Part shown: in pieces, positions 1-7,352 of the stretch
Layout of the letters: each line of letters starts with the position of its first letter
Numbering within the stretch: position 1 is the first letter of the stretch
Assembly: GCA_900290385.1 (NCBI GenBank)
Contig: OMSV01000015.1
Coordinates: 1 to 9,555 of the forward strand
DNA: 9,555 bases
Origin: Syntrophobacter sp. SbD2
Lineage (GTDB): Bacteria > Desulfobacterota > Syntrophobacteria > Syntrophobacterales > Syntrophobacteraceae
Reading direction: 5' to 3'
Position numbers and translations under genes: made by a program
The notes under the pieces: model-generated
Databases searched by the model: none
What the model saw: the letters and a program-made list of their open reading frames with translations, nothing else
Told to the model about the DNA's origin: nothing

Positions 1-867
1 GTCAAGCATCCGAGCCAGCCAGTAGAGGGCCGCGTCCGGATCGCTTCCCCTGACGCTTTTATGGAGGGCGGAAATGAGGTTGAAGTGTTCTTCGCCCGCT
101 TTGTCATAATGCACGGACTTGCGCAGCAGAGCTTGCTTTGCGGCTTCAAGATCCACGGTACGTATGCCTTCGGAATCGGGCGCAGTAGTCAGGACACCAA
201 TTTCCAAGGCGTTCAAAATAACTCGGGCATCCCCTCCGGAGGCCGCAAGCAAATAATCTTGCGCTTCCCCGGCAAGGCGCGCCGGGAACTTTCCCAATCC
301 CCTGTCCGCATCACATAGAGCACGGTCGATTATTTGTTTCAGATCGGCCTCATCGAGCGGTTCCAAAACGGCAACCTGAGCCCGCGACAGCAGCGGACGT
401 ATAATTTCGAACGATGGATTTTCCGTGGTGGCCCCGAGCAGAAGCACCGTTCCATTTTCAACATGGGGCAGAAGGGTATCCTGCTGTGCCTTGTTCAGCC
501 TGTGGATTTCGTCCATGAGCAGCCATGTTCTCATTTTCCTTTTGGCGAGAACTTCTTTGGCCTCCTGAACGGCGGCCCGTATTTCTTTGGACCCCGCCAT
601 GACCGCAGACAAATACACAAGGTGACTTTCAGTATGCGTTGCTATAATTTTGGCTAAAGTCGTCTTGCCGCAACCCGGAGGCCCCCAAAGGATAAGGGAG
701 TGGAATCGCCCGTTGCGCAGAATTCTGTCGAGTATCTTTCCCGGCCCGAGCAGGTGCGACTGCCCGATGAACTCACCAAGGTTGCGGGGGCGCATCCGCT
801 CGGCCAGAGGAGCCTGTCCCCCGGGTTCATCAGCGGAACGATTTTCGAACATGTTTAACTGGTCCAT
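1..867 (-). CDS. rarA: Replication-associated recombination protein A (RarA/MgsA), AAA+ ATPase, 3' end outside window
   Basis: RarA is a clamp-loader-like AAA+ ATPase that acts in the cytoplasm at stalled replication forks. The visible 289 residues cover the AAA+ module and the start of the C-terminal region; the family is usually about 430-450 residues, so the rest lies beyond position 1. Motifs: Walker A GPPGCGKTT (about residues 62-70), Walker B LLMDEIHRLNK (116-126), sensor-1 region GATTENPSF (145-153), arginine in LLSR (162), sensor-2-like GGDARVILNALE (211-222). The last residues, KSVRGSDPDAALYWLARMLD, match a conserved RarA segment. The start is uncertain: ATG at 867 gives MDQLNMFENR; ATG at 852 is in frame; a GTG at 897, behind AAGGA/GAAGG-type sequence, is also in frame. 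It follows livF on the same strand, and the frameshifted livF frame now overlaps its start. Identity is sure, the start is not. Confidence 0.95.
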   Translation of the reverse strand, partial: MDQLNMFENRSADEPGGQAPLAERMRPRNLGEFIGQSHLLGPGKILDRILRNGRFHSLILWGPPGCGKTTLAKIIATHTESHLVYLSAVMAGSKEIRAAVQEAKEVLAKRKMRTWLLMDEIHRLNKAQQDTLLPHVENGTVLLLGATTENPSFEIIRPLLSRAQVAVLEPLDEADLKQIIDRALCDADRGLGKFPARLAGEAQDYLLAASGGDARVILNALEIGVLTTAPDSEGIRTVDLEAAKQALLRKSVHYDKAGEEHFNLISALHKSVRGSDPDAALYWLARMLD

Positions 868-1843
868 CAGCTTCTGGTTTTGCCAGGTCAATTTCACGCC
901 CTTCGCCGTCCTTTGAGCGAAAAACCGCACATTTGCCGTCGAAAATGGAATTTTTAAAGGATAAACCTAATTCTAATGAAAGTGTACGAATATTCCAGCT
1001 TTTTGATGATGAGCAAGGCTGTCTTGTTGTAAGCGAGGCCCTAAATGCGGTCTGTACCGGTTGCACTTTCCTCTGCGTTCGGGATGGGACCCAAAACGAT
1101 GTACCATCTAAATCGGCTTGTGCTACTCGCCCAGGTAGGCTTTTCGCGCCCAGGTAGGCTTTTCGAACCCTTTCATCTTTCAGCAATTCCCCGCCCGGGC
1201 CTTCGAGAACTACTGCACCGGTTTCGAGTACATATCCGTAATGCGCTATGCTGAGGGCGGCCACCGCGTTCTGCTCGATCAGAAGGATGGTCGCCCCCTC
1301 AGAGTTGATCTGCTGAATAGCACTGAAGACTTCTTTCACCATGAGGGGTGCAAGCCCCAACGACGGTTCGTCCAGCAGAATCAGCTTCGGTCTGCTCATG
1401 AGCGCACGGCCAAACGCCAGCATTTGTTGCTCACCGCCGCTGAGCGTGCCTGCCATCTGCGTGCGCCTCTCTGAAAGCCTTGGAAAAATCGAAAGCACCC
1501 ATTGGAGTGCACTGATAAATTCGGCGGAAGTTTGGTTGTAAGCGCCCATCTCAAGGTTTTCCGTAACGGTGAGGTTTCCAAATATCCGCCTTCCTTCAGG
1601 ACTGACCGCAATACCCAGTTGAATGATACTGTGAGTACTGAGCCGCGTTAATTCAGTTCCCAGAAAATAGACCGCGCCGGAGCGCGGCCTGACAAGACCT
1701 ACAGTTACTTTGAAAGCTGTCGTTTTGCCCGCGCCGTTGGAGCCGATCAAGGAGACTATCCGCCCCTGGCCGACCGTGAAGCTGACCCCTTTTAGCGCGT
1801 GTATGCCTCCGTAATATACATGGAGGTCCTCAGCCCTGAGCAT
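830..1843 (-). CDS. livF: LivF-type ABC transporter ATPase with frameshifted, abnormally extended C-terminus
   Basis: This is the second ATPase of a branched-chain amino acid/amide-type importer, acting at the inner face of the membrane with LivG. From ATG 1843: Walker A GSNGAGKTT (34-42), signature LSGGEQQ (134-140), Walker B LILLDEP (154-160), then LLIEQN with Gln where most ABC ATPases have the H-loop histidine, which is normal for LivF. The start is set by GGAGGAG six bases upstream; the codon at 1897 would add 18 residues ahead of the conserved MLRAEDLHVYYGG. It overlaps livG by 14 bp. LivF proteins normally end near VRKAYLGE at about 233-237 residues. Here the frame runs on to TGA at 830 (337 residues), because a 19-bp tandem duplication shifts it after residue 232. 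The tail is Ser/Arg/Thr-rich and unlike any LivF. The ATPase core is complete; whether the tailed protein is stable is unknown. Confidence 0.9.
   Translation of the reverse strand: MLRAEDLHVYYGGIHALKGVSFTVGQGRIVSLIGSNGAGKTTAFKVTVGLVRPRSGAVYFLGTELTRLSTHSIIQLGIAVSPEGRRIFGNLTVTENLEMGAYNQTSAEFISALQWVLSIFPRLSERRTQMAGTLSGGEQQMLAFGRALMSRPKLILLDEPSLGLAPLMVKEVFSAIQQINSEGATILLIEQNAVAALSIAHYGYVLETGAVVLEGPGGELLKDERVRKAYLGAKSLPGRVAQADLDGTSFWVPSRTQRKVQPVQTAFRASLTTRQPCSSSKSWNIRTLSLELGLSFKNSIFDGKCAVFRSKDGEGREIDLAKPEADGPVKHVRKSFR
868..1122 (-). other. Former livF-rarA intergenic region, now read as a livF tail
   Basis: This 255-base stretch lies between the ancestral livF stop (1123-1125) and the likely rarA start. 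The part at about 920-990 is clearly richer in A and T than the flanking genes, as expected of a promoter or leader rather than coding DNA. A weak promoter-like pair, TTGCTC and TATTCG with an 18-base spacer, can be read on the minus strand around 985-1015, but it is not convincing. No convincing terminator hairpin, RNA gene or separate small gene was found. The predicted tail peptide shows no recognisable domain. Confidence 0.6.
1128..1165. repeat. Exact 19-bp tandem duplication at the 3' end of livF
   Basis: Two identical copies of cgcccaggtaggcttttcg abut at 1128-1146 and 1147-1165, and the flanking bases do not match. On the minus strand each copy reads CGAAAAGCCTACCTGGGCG, covering the codons for RKAYLG. 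Nineteen is not a multiple of three. With one copy the frame reads GTT CGA AAA GCC TAC CTG GGC GAG TAG, the expected LivF ending VRKAYLGE followed by a stop. With two copies the stop at 1123-1125 is out of frame. The duplication looks recent because the copies are identical. Confidence 0.95.
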
Positions 1844-2609
1844 GAGATACTCCTCCGAGGTAAGCCGAGATGACCTCCGGGTCGCTCCTGATTTCATCAG
1901 GCGTACCTTCGGCGATCGGCTGGCCGTAGTTGATGACCTTTATTCGCTCGCAAATGTTCATGACGAACTTCATGTCGTGCTCGATCAAGAAAATCGTAAT
2001 CCCGTATTTTTCCCGTATCCGGCGAATGAAGGCGGCAAGCTCCATTTTTTCCATCGGATTCATCCCGGCAGCCGGTTCGTCCAGTAAGAGCAGTCCCGGT
2101 TGGGTGGCAAGCGCGCGGGCAATTTCGAGCTTCCGCTGAAGCCCGTAAGGAAGGTTTTGAGCCTTTTCAAAAGCAAGGGGAGCAAGGCCTGCCTGTTCAA
2201 GGTATCTCAGTGAATGCTCCCGGATTCTTCTTTCTTCCCTGCCGTGTTTGGGCAGGCCGAGCATCGCGCTCAAAAAGGACGACTCGATCGAATAATGGCT
2301 GGACACCATAACATTTTCGAGCACGCTCATATCGGCGAAAAGCTTTATATTCTGGAAAGTGCGAGCAATGCCCCTGGCGGTTATCTGGTGAGAGGCAAGC
2401 CGTGTGATATTTTCCCCGTTCCAGGTTATATCGCCTGCAGTGGGCCTCAGCATGCCGGTTATCATGTTGAAAACCGTAGTTTTACCGGCGCCGTTAGGAC
2501 CTATCAGACCCGTGAGATCGCCCCGCTCAAGCGAGATGGAGAAATCGCTAACGGCCCGGAGCCCTCCGAACTCTCTTGTTACATGGCGCATCTGGAAAAA
2601 CGAGCTCAT
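1830..2609 (-). CDS. livG: LivG-type ABC transporter ATPase
   Basis: This is the first ATPase subunit of the Liv/Urt-type importer and pairs with LivF beneath LivH/LivM. From ATG 2609 it is 259 residues, a normal LivG length. Motifs: Walker A GPNGAGKTT (37-45), Q-loop in ARTFQNIKLF (Gln 86), LivG-style signature LPYGLQRKLEIARAL (153-167), Walker B LLLLDEPAAGMNP (173-185), H-loop LIEHDM (His 211). The ATG overlaps the livM stop as ATGA, which points to translational coupling. Two upstream in-frame starts (ATG 2633 and 2663) would lie inside livM and add residues ahead of the conserved MSSFFQMRHVTREFGG. The Shine-Dalgarno GAGGAGG is 14 bases from ATG 2609, unusually far, so ATG 2609 is favoured by family alignment and the ATGA overlap. 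All motifs are intact. Confidence 0.95.
   Translation of the reverse strand: MSSFFQMRHVTREFGGLRAVSDFSISLERGDLTGLIGPNGAGKTTVFNMITGMLRPTAGDITWNGENITRLASHQITARGIARTFQNIKLFADMSVLENVMVSSHYSIESSFLSAMLGLPKHGREERRIREHSLRYLEQAGLAPLAFEKAQNLPYGLQRKLEIARALATQPGLLLLDEPAAGMNPMEKMELAAFIRRIREKYGITIFLIEHDMKFVMNICERIKVINYGQPIAEGTPDEIRSDPEVISAYLGGVSHAQG
1850..1856 (-). promoter_or_regulatory. Ribosome binding site of livF
   Basis: GGAGGAG on the minus strand sits six bases upstream of the ATG at 1841-1843. It decides the livF start in favour of MLRAEDLHVYY and against the upstream in-frame codon at 1897. It lies inside the end of livG. Confidence 0.85.
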
Positions 2610-3658
2610 GGCGGTGTTTGAGTCCTCCTCCATGCGGCCCACTTCGATTCCAGAAAATTCCAACTGAGTTCACTGCGCCCCATGATTCCCTTTCTGGCGA
2701 ACAGAATAACCAGCATCAAAATCAAGCTGAAGATAACCATCCGCATTCCTGGAATCCCCGGAATCGTGAAGCGGCCGATCTCCATGGGCTGTTCCACTAT
2801 TCTTAGCGCCTCGCCCCCCCAGGCGAAAAGCACGGCCCCGATGATTGCTCCGGTCGTGCTCCCAAGACCTCCAACGACTATCATAATTAGCAGGTTGAAG
2901 GTCAGCAGGAAAGTAAACAGGCCTGGCGAAATCGTCGTTATCAGGTGAGCCAGCAACCCCCCGGCGATCCCCGAAAAAAAGGCGCTTATCAGGAAGGCAA
3001 GCATAAGGCGCCGAAACGGATCGACTCCCATCGCCCTTGCAGCCGCCTCGTCCTCCCGGATCGCCTTCATCGCCAAGCCGTAATTGCTGTTGATCAACCG
3101 CTGAATGACTACCACCGTCAGGATTGCCACACCCCACGACCACCAGAGGTTTGTATGCGGATAGAGGCCTTTGAGTCCAAGCGGCCCGTTAGTGACGCTT
3201 TGGCCGGCATTGCACAGTACCCGGATGACCTCCCCAAAGCCCAGGGTTACGATCGCCAGATAATCACCCCGCACGCGCAGAACCGGAAAGCTGATTAGAA
3301 AGGCGAAACAAGCGGCCACAACTCCTGCGGCGGCGAGCGATACGCCAAATGGTACCTGGATCACGTTTATCGGCCAGATCACACGCTCAATAATGAAATT
3401 GAGCTCCTTTTCCGCCGGGGTCATCGACAGCAACGCTGAAGTGTAGGCGCCTATCGCTATGAAACCGTTTGGGCCCAGATGAAGAAGGCCGCAGACACCA
3501 TTTATAAGGTTGTAGCTGACCGCCAGGGTAATGAAAATGGCGATGTTATTGAGTATTCTGACCTGATAGCCGGAACCGTAGCGGTTGAATAGAAAAAGAA
3601 CGCCGAACAGCAGAACGAGCGAGATGACATTAAGCCGGAATTTGAGTTTTTTGTTCAT
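2606..3658 (-). CDS. livM: LivM-type ABC transporter permease
   Basis: This is an inner-membrane permease that forms the translocation channel with LivH. It has 350 residues with about eight to ten hydrophobic segments, starting at residues 11-24 and ending near 308-320. Conserved LivM features: SYNLINGVCGLLHLGPNGF (48-66), LRVRGDYLAIVTLGFGEVIR (127-146), the cytoplasmic ATPase-contacting loop YGLAMKAIREDEAAARAMG (193-211), and FNLLIMIVVGGLGSTTGAIIG (254-274). It ends with ARKGIMG and a short charged and aromatic tail. The ATG at 3658 follows livH by 15 bases; the upstream TTGGGGTC is only a weak ribosome binding site. The stop overlaps the livG start. The substrate cannot be read from the sequence: branched-chain amino acids, urea and short amides are all carried by this family. 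Confidence 0.95.
   Translation of the reverse strand: MNKKLKFRLNVISLVLLFGVLFLFNRYGSGYQVRILNNIAIFITLAVSYNLINGVCGLLHLGPNGFIAIGAYTSALLSMTPAEKELNFIIERVIWPINVIQVPFGVSLAAAGVVAACFAFLISFPVLRVRGDYLAIVTLGFGEVIRVLCNAGQSVTNGPLGLKGLYPHTNLWWSWGVAILTVVVIQRLINSNYGLAMKAIREDEAAARAMGVDPFRRLMLAFLISAFFSGIAGGLLAHLITTISPGLFTFLLTFNLLIMIVVGGLGSTTGAIIGAVLFAWGGEALRIVEQPMEIGRFTIPGIPGMRMVIFSLILMLVILFARKGIMGRSELSWNFLESKWAAWRRTQTPP
2624..2630 (-). promoter_or_regulatory. Shine-Dalgarno-like GAGGAGG upstream of livG, unusually distant
   Basis: GAGGAGG on the minus strand lies 14 bases upstream of the chosen livG ATG (2607-2609), longer than the usual 5-10. No other start codon in frame lies between them, and ATG 2633 is immediately upstream of the motif. 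Translation of livG may therefore depend mainly on the ATGA stop-start overlap with livM. Confidence 0.5.
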
Positions 3659-3673
3659 GACCCCAATACCGCA

Positions 3674-4561
3674 TTACTGAATTACAGGCTCACCCATAAT
3701 CCCCGGCGGTCTGAAAAGCAGCACCACTATAAGAAGCAAAAAAGCGAACGCATCCCGGTACTCGGCCAGGTTGGGCAAAAGGGCCACGATCAGAATTTCG
3801 CAAAGTCCAAGAAGAAAACCACCTATAACGGCGCCGACGATGTTTCCGATACCTCCAATAACCGCAGCAATGAAAGCTTTCACACCGGGTATGACCCCCA
3901 TGAACGGATTTATCTGCGGGTATTTCATAGCCCACATTATCCCGCTCGCTGCCGCCAGGCACGACCCGAGGAGGAAAGTAAGGGCAATGATCCTGTCCAG
4001 GTTGATTCCCATGAGCCGGGTAGCCTCGAAATCCCGCGAAGCTGCGCGCATCGCCTTGCCGGCCCTGGTCCTGAAGACGATATAAAGCAGTCCCAGAACC
4101 AGAAGCACTGTTATGATCGGGCAGTAAATAGTGAGCACCAGGATGTGAATGTCTCCGGCCTTGATCACGTAGCCGAAACAATCAGGCCTGGGAAAGGGCT
4201 TCGGAACGCCCCCAACAAGCACAAGGGCAAGATTTTCCATCAGGAAAGAGGCCCCGATCGCCGAGATCAACAATGAAACGCGCGGCGCCTGCCTCAAAGG
4301 CCTGTAGGCTGCACGATCCAGCAGAATACCCATTGCTCCGGTTGCGATGACTGCTAGTGGAAAACTAACAAACCAGGGAAGTGAGAAAAGCAAAACTCCA
4401 TAAATGGCGGCATAGGCTGCAACCATCAACAGATCGCCGTGAGCGAAGTTGATGAGCCTCAGAATTCCGTAAACCATCGTATATCCGATGGCGATCAGGG
4501 CATAGAGACTCCCCAGCGAGACGCCGTTTATGAGTTGTTGCATGAAAAGCGTGAGGCTCAT
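3674..4561 (-). CDS. livH: LivH-type ABC transporter permease
   Basis: This is the second inner-membrane permease of the importer: 295 residues, the usual LivH length. Conserved features: QQLINGVSLGSLYALIAIGY (8-27), the LivH hallmark INFAHGDLLMVAAY (37-50), the ATPase-contacting loop TRAGKAMRAASRDFEATRLMG (165-185), GVKAFIAAVIGGIGN (226-240) and the ending RPPGIMGE (284-291). ATG 4561 is chosen because GGAAGG lies nine bases upstream; ATG 4543 (residue 7) has none. It opens the livHMGF block and lies 81 bases after the receiver gene. In most genomes livK, for the periplasmic binding protein, sits next to livH; none is present in this window, so that subunit must be encoded elsewhere. Confidence 0.95.
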   Translation of the reverse strand: MSLTLFMQQLINGVSLGSLYALIAIGYTMVYGILRLINFAHGDLLMVAAYAAIYGVLLFSLPWFVSFPLAVIATGAMGILLDRAAYRPLRQAPRVSLLISAIGASFLMENLALVLVGGVPKPFPRPDCFGYVIKAGDIHILVLTIYCPIITVLLVLGLLYIVFRTRAGKAMRAASRDFEATRLMGINLDRIIALTFLLGSCLAAASGIMWAMKYPQINPFMGVIPGVKAFIAAVIGGIGNIVGAVIGGFLLGLCEILIVALLPNLAEYRDAFAFLLLIVVLLFRPPGIMGEPVIQ

Positions 4562-4597
4562 TTCGGGCCGCCTTCCGTCTAGAGGTTGGAAGCAAAT

Positions 4598-4614
4598 GAT
4601 TCACATAATGAATC
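4598..4614. repeat. Short inverted repeat upstream of livH
   Basis: The 81-base gap between the receiver gene and livH contains gattca-cataa-tgaatc, a perfect 6-bp inverted repeat with a 5-base loop, about 37 bases before the livH start. It has no following T-run and is too short for a convincing terminator. It could be an operator half-site pair or chance. No convincing promoter was found beside it. Confidence 0.25.
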
Positions 4615-4642
4615 GGGATCTGAAATGAGCCTTTAATACACC

Positions 4643-5053
4643 TCAGCCGCCCTTGGCGCAAGCTTGCCTGATGCGTGCAACCAACTCCGAAAGATCGCAG
4701 GGCTTGACCAGGTAATCGAACGCCCCGTATTCCATTCCCTCGCGGGCCGCTGTTTCAGACCCATGCCCTGTGAGTATGATAACCGGCATTTGGGGTTCCA
4801 TTGCCTTAAATACTTTCAAAACCTCAATGCCGTCCATATCTTCCATCTTCAAGTCAAGGACAGCTAGATCAAAAGATTCATTGCGCAAAATGCGAATCGC
4901 CTCGCTTCCGGAGAGGGCGGTTTTCACCAGGAAATTGCGCTTCGAGAGCCTTTTTGCCAGGACTGAAACGTAGCCCTCCTCGTCATCGACGAGCAGAATT
5001 TTCGTCCCCTTTCTTTGGTCTTGTTCAGAGTTAATGGGGTCTCCGTGAGACAT
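4643..5053 (-). CDS. Stand-alone response regulator receiver protein (CheY-like)
   Basis: A single receiver domain of 136 residues with no output domain; such proteins accept phosphate from a kinase and act by protein contact or phosphotransfer. After a polar leader of about 17 residues, KILLVDDEE carries the acidic pair (Asp23, Asp24). The phosphoacceptor is Asp67 in LAVLDLKMEDMDG, with Thr95 in VIILTGHG and Lys117 in DYLVKP. The loop after the aspartate reads MED instead of the common MPG, a small divergence from the other two receivers here. ATG 5053 is preceded by GGTGA at six bases. It lies 73 bases after the membrane kinase gene and 81 before livH, so it is the likeliest partner of that kinase and may link it to the Liv importer. 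The target is unknown. Confidence 0.93.
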   Translation of the reverse strand: MSHGDPINSEQDQRKGTKILLVDDEEGYVSVLAKRLSKRNFLVKTALSGSEAIRILRNESFDLAVLDLKMEDMDGIEVLKVFKAMEPQMPVIILTGHGSETAAREGMEYGAFDYLVKPCDLSELVARIRQACAKGG

Positions 5054-5126
5054 CTAATATCACCCATGCTTCATAGCGTTGGAAATCACCGTTCAGCTCA
5101 TCTTGGAACTATTTGCAAACAGTGCA

Positions 5127-6863
5127 TCATGAGGTCTGTGCGTGAATGGGAATGTTCACGTGGAAAGTCGTCCCGAGCCCAACCGAACTGTCCACGGTGA
5201 GATTTCCTCCGAGTTTTTTAATGATTCCATAGCATATCGACAGTCCCAACCCGGTGCCTTTTCCGACGGGCTTCGTGGTAAAAAAGGGATCGAATATGCG
5301 CGCCATAACACTCTTGGAGATGCCGTGCCCAGTGTCGGCAATGTCCACTACCACGTTGTCGCCTTCCACCCTGCTCCGTATTTCGAGCAATCCGCCTCCG
5401 GAACCAATGGCGTCAATCGCATTATTGATAAGATTCATGAAAACCTGCTGCAATTCAGTAGGGGAGGCCGAAATTAGCGGCAGGTACTCATCTAATTCGG
5501 TTTGAACTCTTATGTTGTTGAACTTTGAGCGCTCCTTGCAAATACTCAATATTTCTTCAATTGTATCGTTGACTTGAATTTCGTGCTGGGCGGGGTCCGT
5601 TTTGCGGGCAAAACTAAGCAGTTTATGAGTTATCTCTTTACACCGCAGTCCCTGAAGGCTTACCTGCTTGAGGGAGCGCCTGAACTCATCGACGTTTTGG
5701 CTCTGCTGGAGATCTTCCTCCTCAAGCAGGTCTTCCATCCACCCGGCTTCCTCGACCATAATGGCGACCGGATTGTTTATCTCGTGAGCTATCCCCGCAG
5801 CAAGCTCGCCGATTGAGGCAAGCTTTCCCGCTTCTATCACCTGCTCGTTCATCATTTCCTTTTCCAGGTCGGCCTTTTCGATGTGCCCAACCATCTTTTG
5901 CGAGATGAAACGGGCAACCAGCACAATTCCCAGGCAGCCGAAGATAAAGATAGCCAGAGCAATAACCCTTGCACGATTGACCTCAGAGAACGCGTCATCC
6001 TGGTCCTGCTGGTAAGCCAGCGTCCACTCGCCTGCCTTCAGCGGCATGAGAATGAAAATGATGTTTCTGTCCCGGCTCTTAACTATTCCCGATACGGCAT
6101 TACTGCCCGATGAGGACGTAATAACCTCCTCGCTAAGGGGGGCAACAGGTTCGGCGCCCGCCTTCCCTGCCATCCCGGCCCATGAAGTCCTGCTGAGCAG
6201 GCTCGCCAGGTTGGCCGTCAGTTCAGTGCCGGGGCGCGTCTGAAGCTCTCCGGCACTGTTCACTATGAACGCTGACCCCGTTTTACCGATATGAATTTGT
6301 TCAACCAGCGAGTTGAAGGCTACGAAATCTATAGTCGCCCGCAAGAGCCATTCGGTGTCTCCGTGTCTCTTTTTTACAGAAATGATAAAGTGAGGCATAC
6401 GGCGAAGACCCAGGAAAACGTCGGTCATGTAATAATCTCTTTTTATGGCTTCCCGAAACCATTGTGCCTTGGAGTAGTCGGCGTTTAGGAGCTTGAGGCT
6501 CCCAGCGTATGAAATCTGCACACCCGCCGAGTTTACTACCCCTAAATCGACAAAAACACCCGAATAGGCATTTTGAAGAATAACCAACTTATTTTGGAGA
6601 AAGGTTTCGTCAGTCAATTCATCGTATGTGTAAGAATCTGAGAGGACCTTTATGTAGGAAAGCTTTTCATCGAGAAACGAATTTATGATCTGCTGATGTT
6701 TTTCCACCAGTTCGTGGAGATGCTCCATGACCTTTTCCCGATAAGAGGTCTCAAAATAGTAGCCGATGAGACCTGCTATCAGGATGAGCGGTGTAAAGGA
6801 GACCACGATCACAATCAGGGTCATGTTCCTGGTCAGAGATGTGTAATAATGCTTTTCCATCAT
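5127..6863 (-). CDS. Membrane sensor histidine kinase with dCACHE-like extracytoplasmic domain
   Basis: A 578-residue inner-membrane kinase. The first membrane helix is at about 14-36. An extracytoplasmic region of about 260 residues follows (about 40-295); it fits a double CACHE sensor of the kind that binds amino acids, organic acids or similar small ligands. The second helix is at about 299-318. After a coiled linker, the H-box is IGELAAGIAHEINNPVAIM with phosphoacceptor His360. The catalytic domain is intact: N-box QQVFMNLINNAIDAI (472-486), G1 DTGHGI (510-515), F-box FDPFF (524-528), G2 GKGTGLGL (534-541). No HAMP or PAS domain is evident. Two adjacent ATG codons (6863, 6860) are possible starts and neither has a clear ribosome binding site. 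Receiver genes lie 43 bases upstream and 73 downstream. It is the only kinase here with complete catalytic motifs. The ligand is unknown. Confidence 0.94.
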   Translation of the reverse strand: MMEKHYYTSLTRNMTLIVIVVSFTPLILIAGLIGYYFETSYREKVMEHLHELVEKHQQIINSFLDEKLSYIKVLSDSYTYDELTDETFLQNKLVILQNAYSGVFVDLGVVNSAGVQISYAGSLKLLNADYSKAQWFREAIKRDYYMTDVFLGLRRMPHFIISVKKRHGDTEWLLRATIDFVAFNSLVEQIHIGKTGSAFIVNSAGELQTRPGTELTANLASLLSRTSWAGMAGKAGAEPVAPLSEEVITSSSGSNAVSGIVKSRDRNIIFILMPLKAGEWTLAYQQDQDDAFSEVNRARVIALAIFIFGCLGIVLVARFISQKMVGHIEKADLEKEMMNEQVIEAGKLASIGELAAGIAHEINNPVAIMVEEAGWMEDLLEEEDLQQSQNVDEFRRSLKQVSLQGLRCKEITHKLLSFARKTDPAQHEIQVNDTIEEILSICKERSKFNNIRVQTELDEYLPLISASPTELQQVFMNLINNAIDAIGSGGGLLEIRSRVEGDNVVVDIADTGHGISKSVMARIFDPFFTTKPVGKGTGLGLSICYGIIKKLGGNLTVDSSVGLGTTFHVNIPIHAQTS

Positions 6864-6906
6864 ACCGGATTTCAGGCGGATTCGTATGTTCAGTCCTCGG
6901 AATTCG

Positions 6907-7287
6907 CTAAACGGACCTGCCGGCCAGCAGATTCTCGGCCCTCTTCACGGCTTCGAGAACATCGCCGATGTCCGCAGGTTTCCTCAGGTAAGCGAACGCA
7001 CCAAGATTGCGGCCATAGGCCTCATCCATTTCGGACCCATGGCCCGAAAGCATTATCACTTCGACCTCGGGATGACTTTTTTTCACACGGCGCAAGACCT
7101 CCAAGCCATCCATTCCCGGCATTCTGAGATCGAGCACCATGATGTTTACGGCGCCCTGGTCAACAATTCGCAGCGCCTGCTCACCACTGTAAGCTATATG
7201 AGCGGTGAACCCTCTCAACTGAAGCCGTTCCGCAAAAGCCTCAGCAAATTCCACTTCGTCGTCAACGATAAGAATCTCGAGTCCCAT
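6907..7287 (-). CDS. Stand-alone response regulator receiver protein (CheY-like)
   Basis: A 126-residue receiver domain without an output domain. ILIVDDEVEFAEAF carries the acidic pair (Asp9, Asp10). The phosphoacceptor is Asp53 in IMVLDLRMPGMDG, Ser81 in IMLSGHGS takes the conserved Thr/Ser position, and Lys103 is in YLRKP. The start is ATG 7287, with AAAAGG about ten bases upstream; a TTG at 7296 is in frame but sits directly on that motif. It is more similar to the receiver at the C-terminus of the 9311-8073 protein than to the one at 5053-4643: both share VLDL(R/K)MPGMDGLEVLRRVK. This suggests duplication within the locus. It lies between the HisKA-like protein (65 bases) and the membrane kinase (43 bases), so it could receive phosphate from either. 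Confidence 0.93.
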   Translation of the reverse strand: MGLEILIVDDEVEFAEAFAERLQLRGFTAHIAYSGEQALRIVDQGAVNIMVLDLRMPGMDGLEVLRRVKKSHPEVEVIMLSGHGSEMDEAYGRNLGAFAYLRKPADIGDVLEAVKRAENLLAGRSV

Positions 7288-7352
7288 TCGGATCAAACCT
7301 TTTCAGATAGAAATCTCAAGGCCCAGGAATTTAATCGGGCCGGTTCGAAAAA

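Noticed and set aside
1070..1093. Minus-strand stretch reading GTCCCATCCCGAACGCAG, which resembles the conserved CCCATCCCGAAC loop of 5S rRNA
   Set aside because: The match is limited to about a dozen bases; the flanks do not continue as 5S rRNA and no pairing ends about 120 bases apart were found.
933..1157. Plus-strand open frame of 74 codons in the livF-rarA region
   Set aside because: It begins at a TTG with no ribosome binding site, resembles no family, and its end is made of the 19-bp duplication antisense to livF.
1844..1897. Upstream in-frame start for livF adding 18 residues
   Set aside because: LivF proteins begin close to LHVYYGG, and the strong GGAGGAG at 1850-1856 points to ATG 1843.
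3690..4181. Minus-strand open frame of 163 codons inside livH
   Set aside because: It is an out-of-frame shadow of livH; the livH frame carries all family motifs.
4590..4615. Possible sigma-54 promoter (TTTGCTT with upstream ATGTGA) before livH
   Set aside because: The GG of the -24 element is absent and only the TTGCT part matches, so it is not better than chance.
7320..7341. ggccc ... gggcc inverted repeat between the HisKA-like gene and the receiver gene
   Set aside because: Only 5 bp with a 12-base loop and no T-run; too weak for a terminator.
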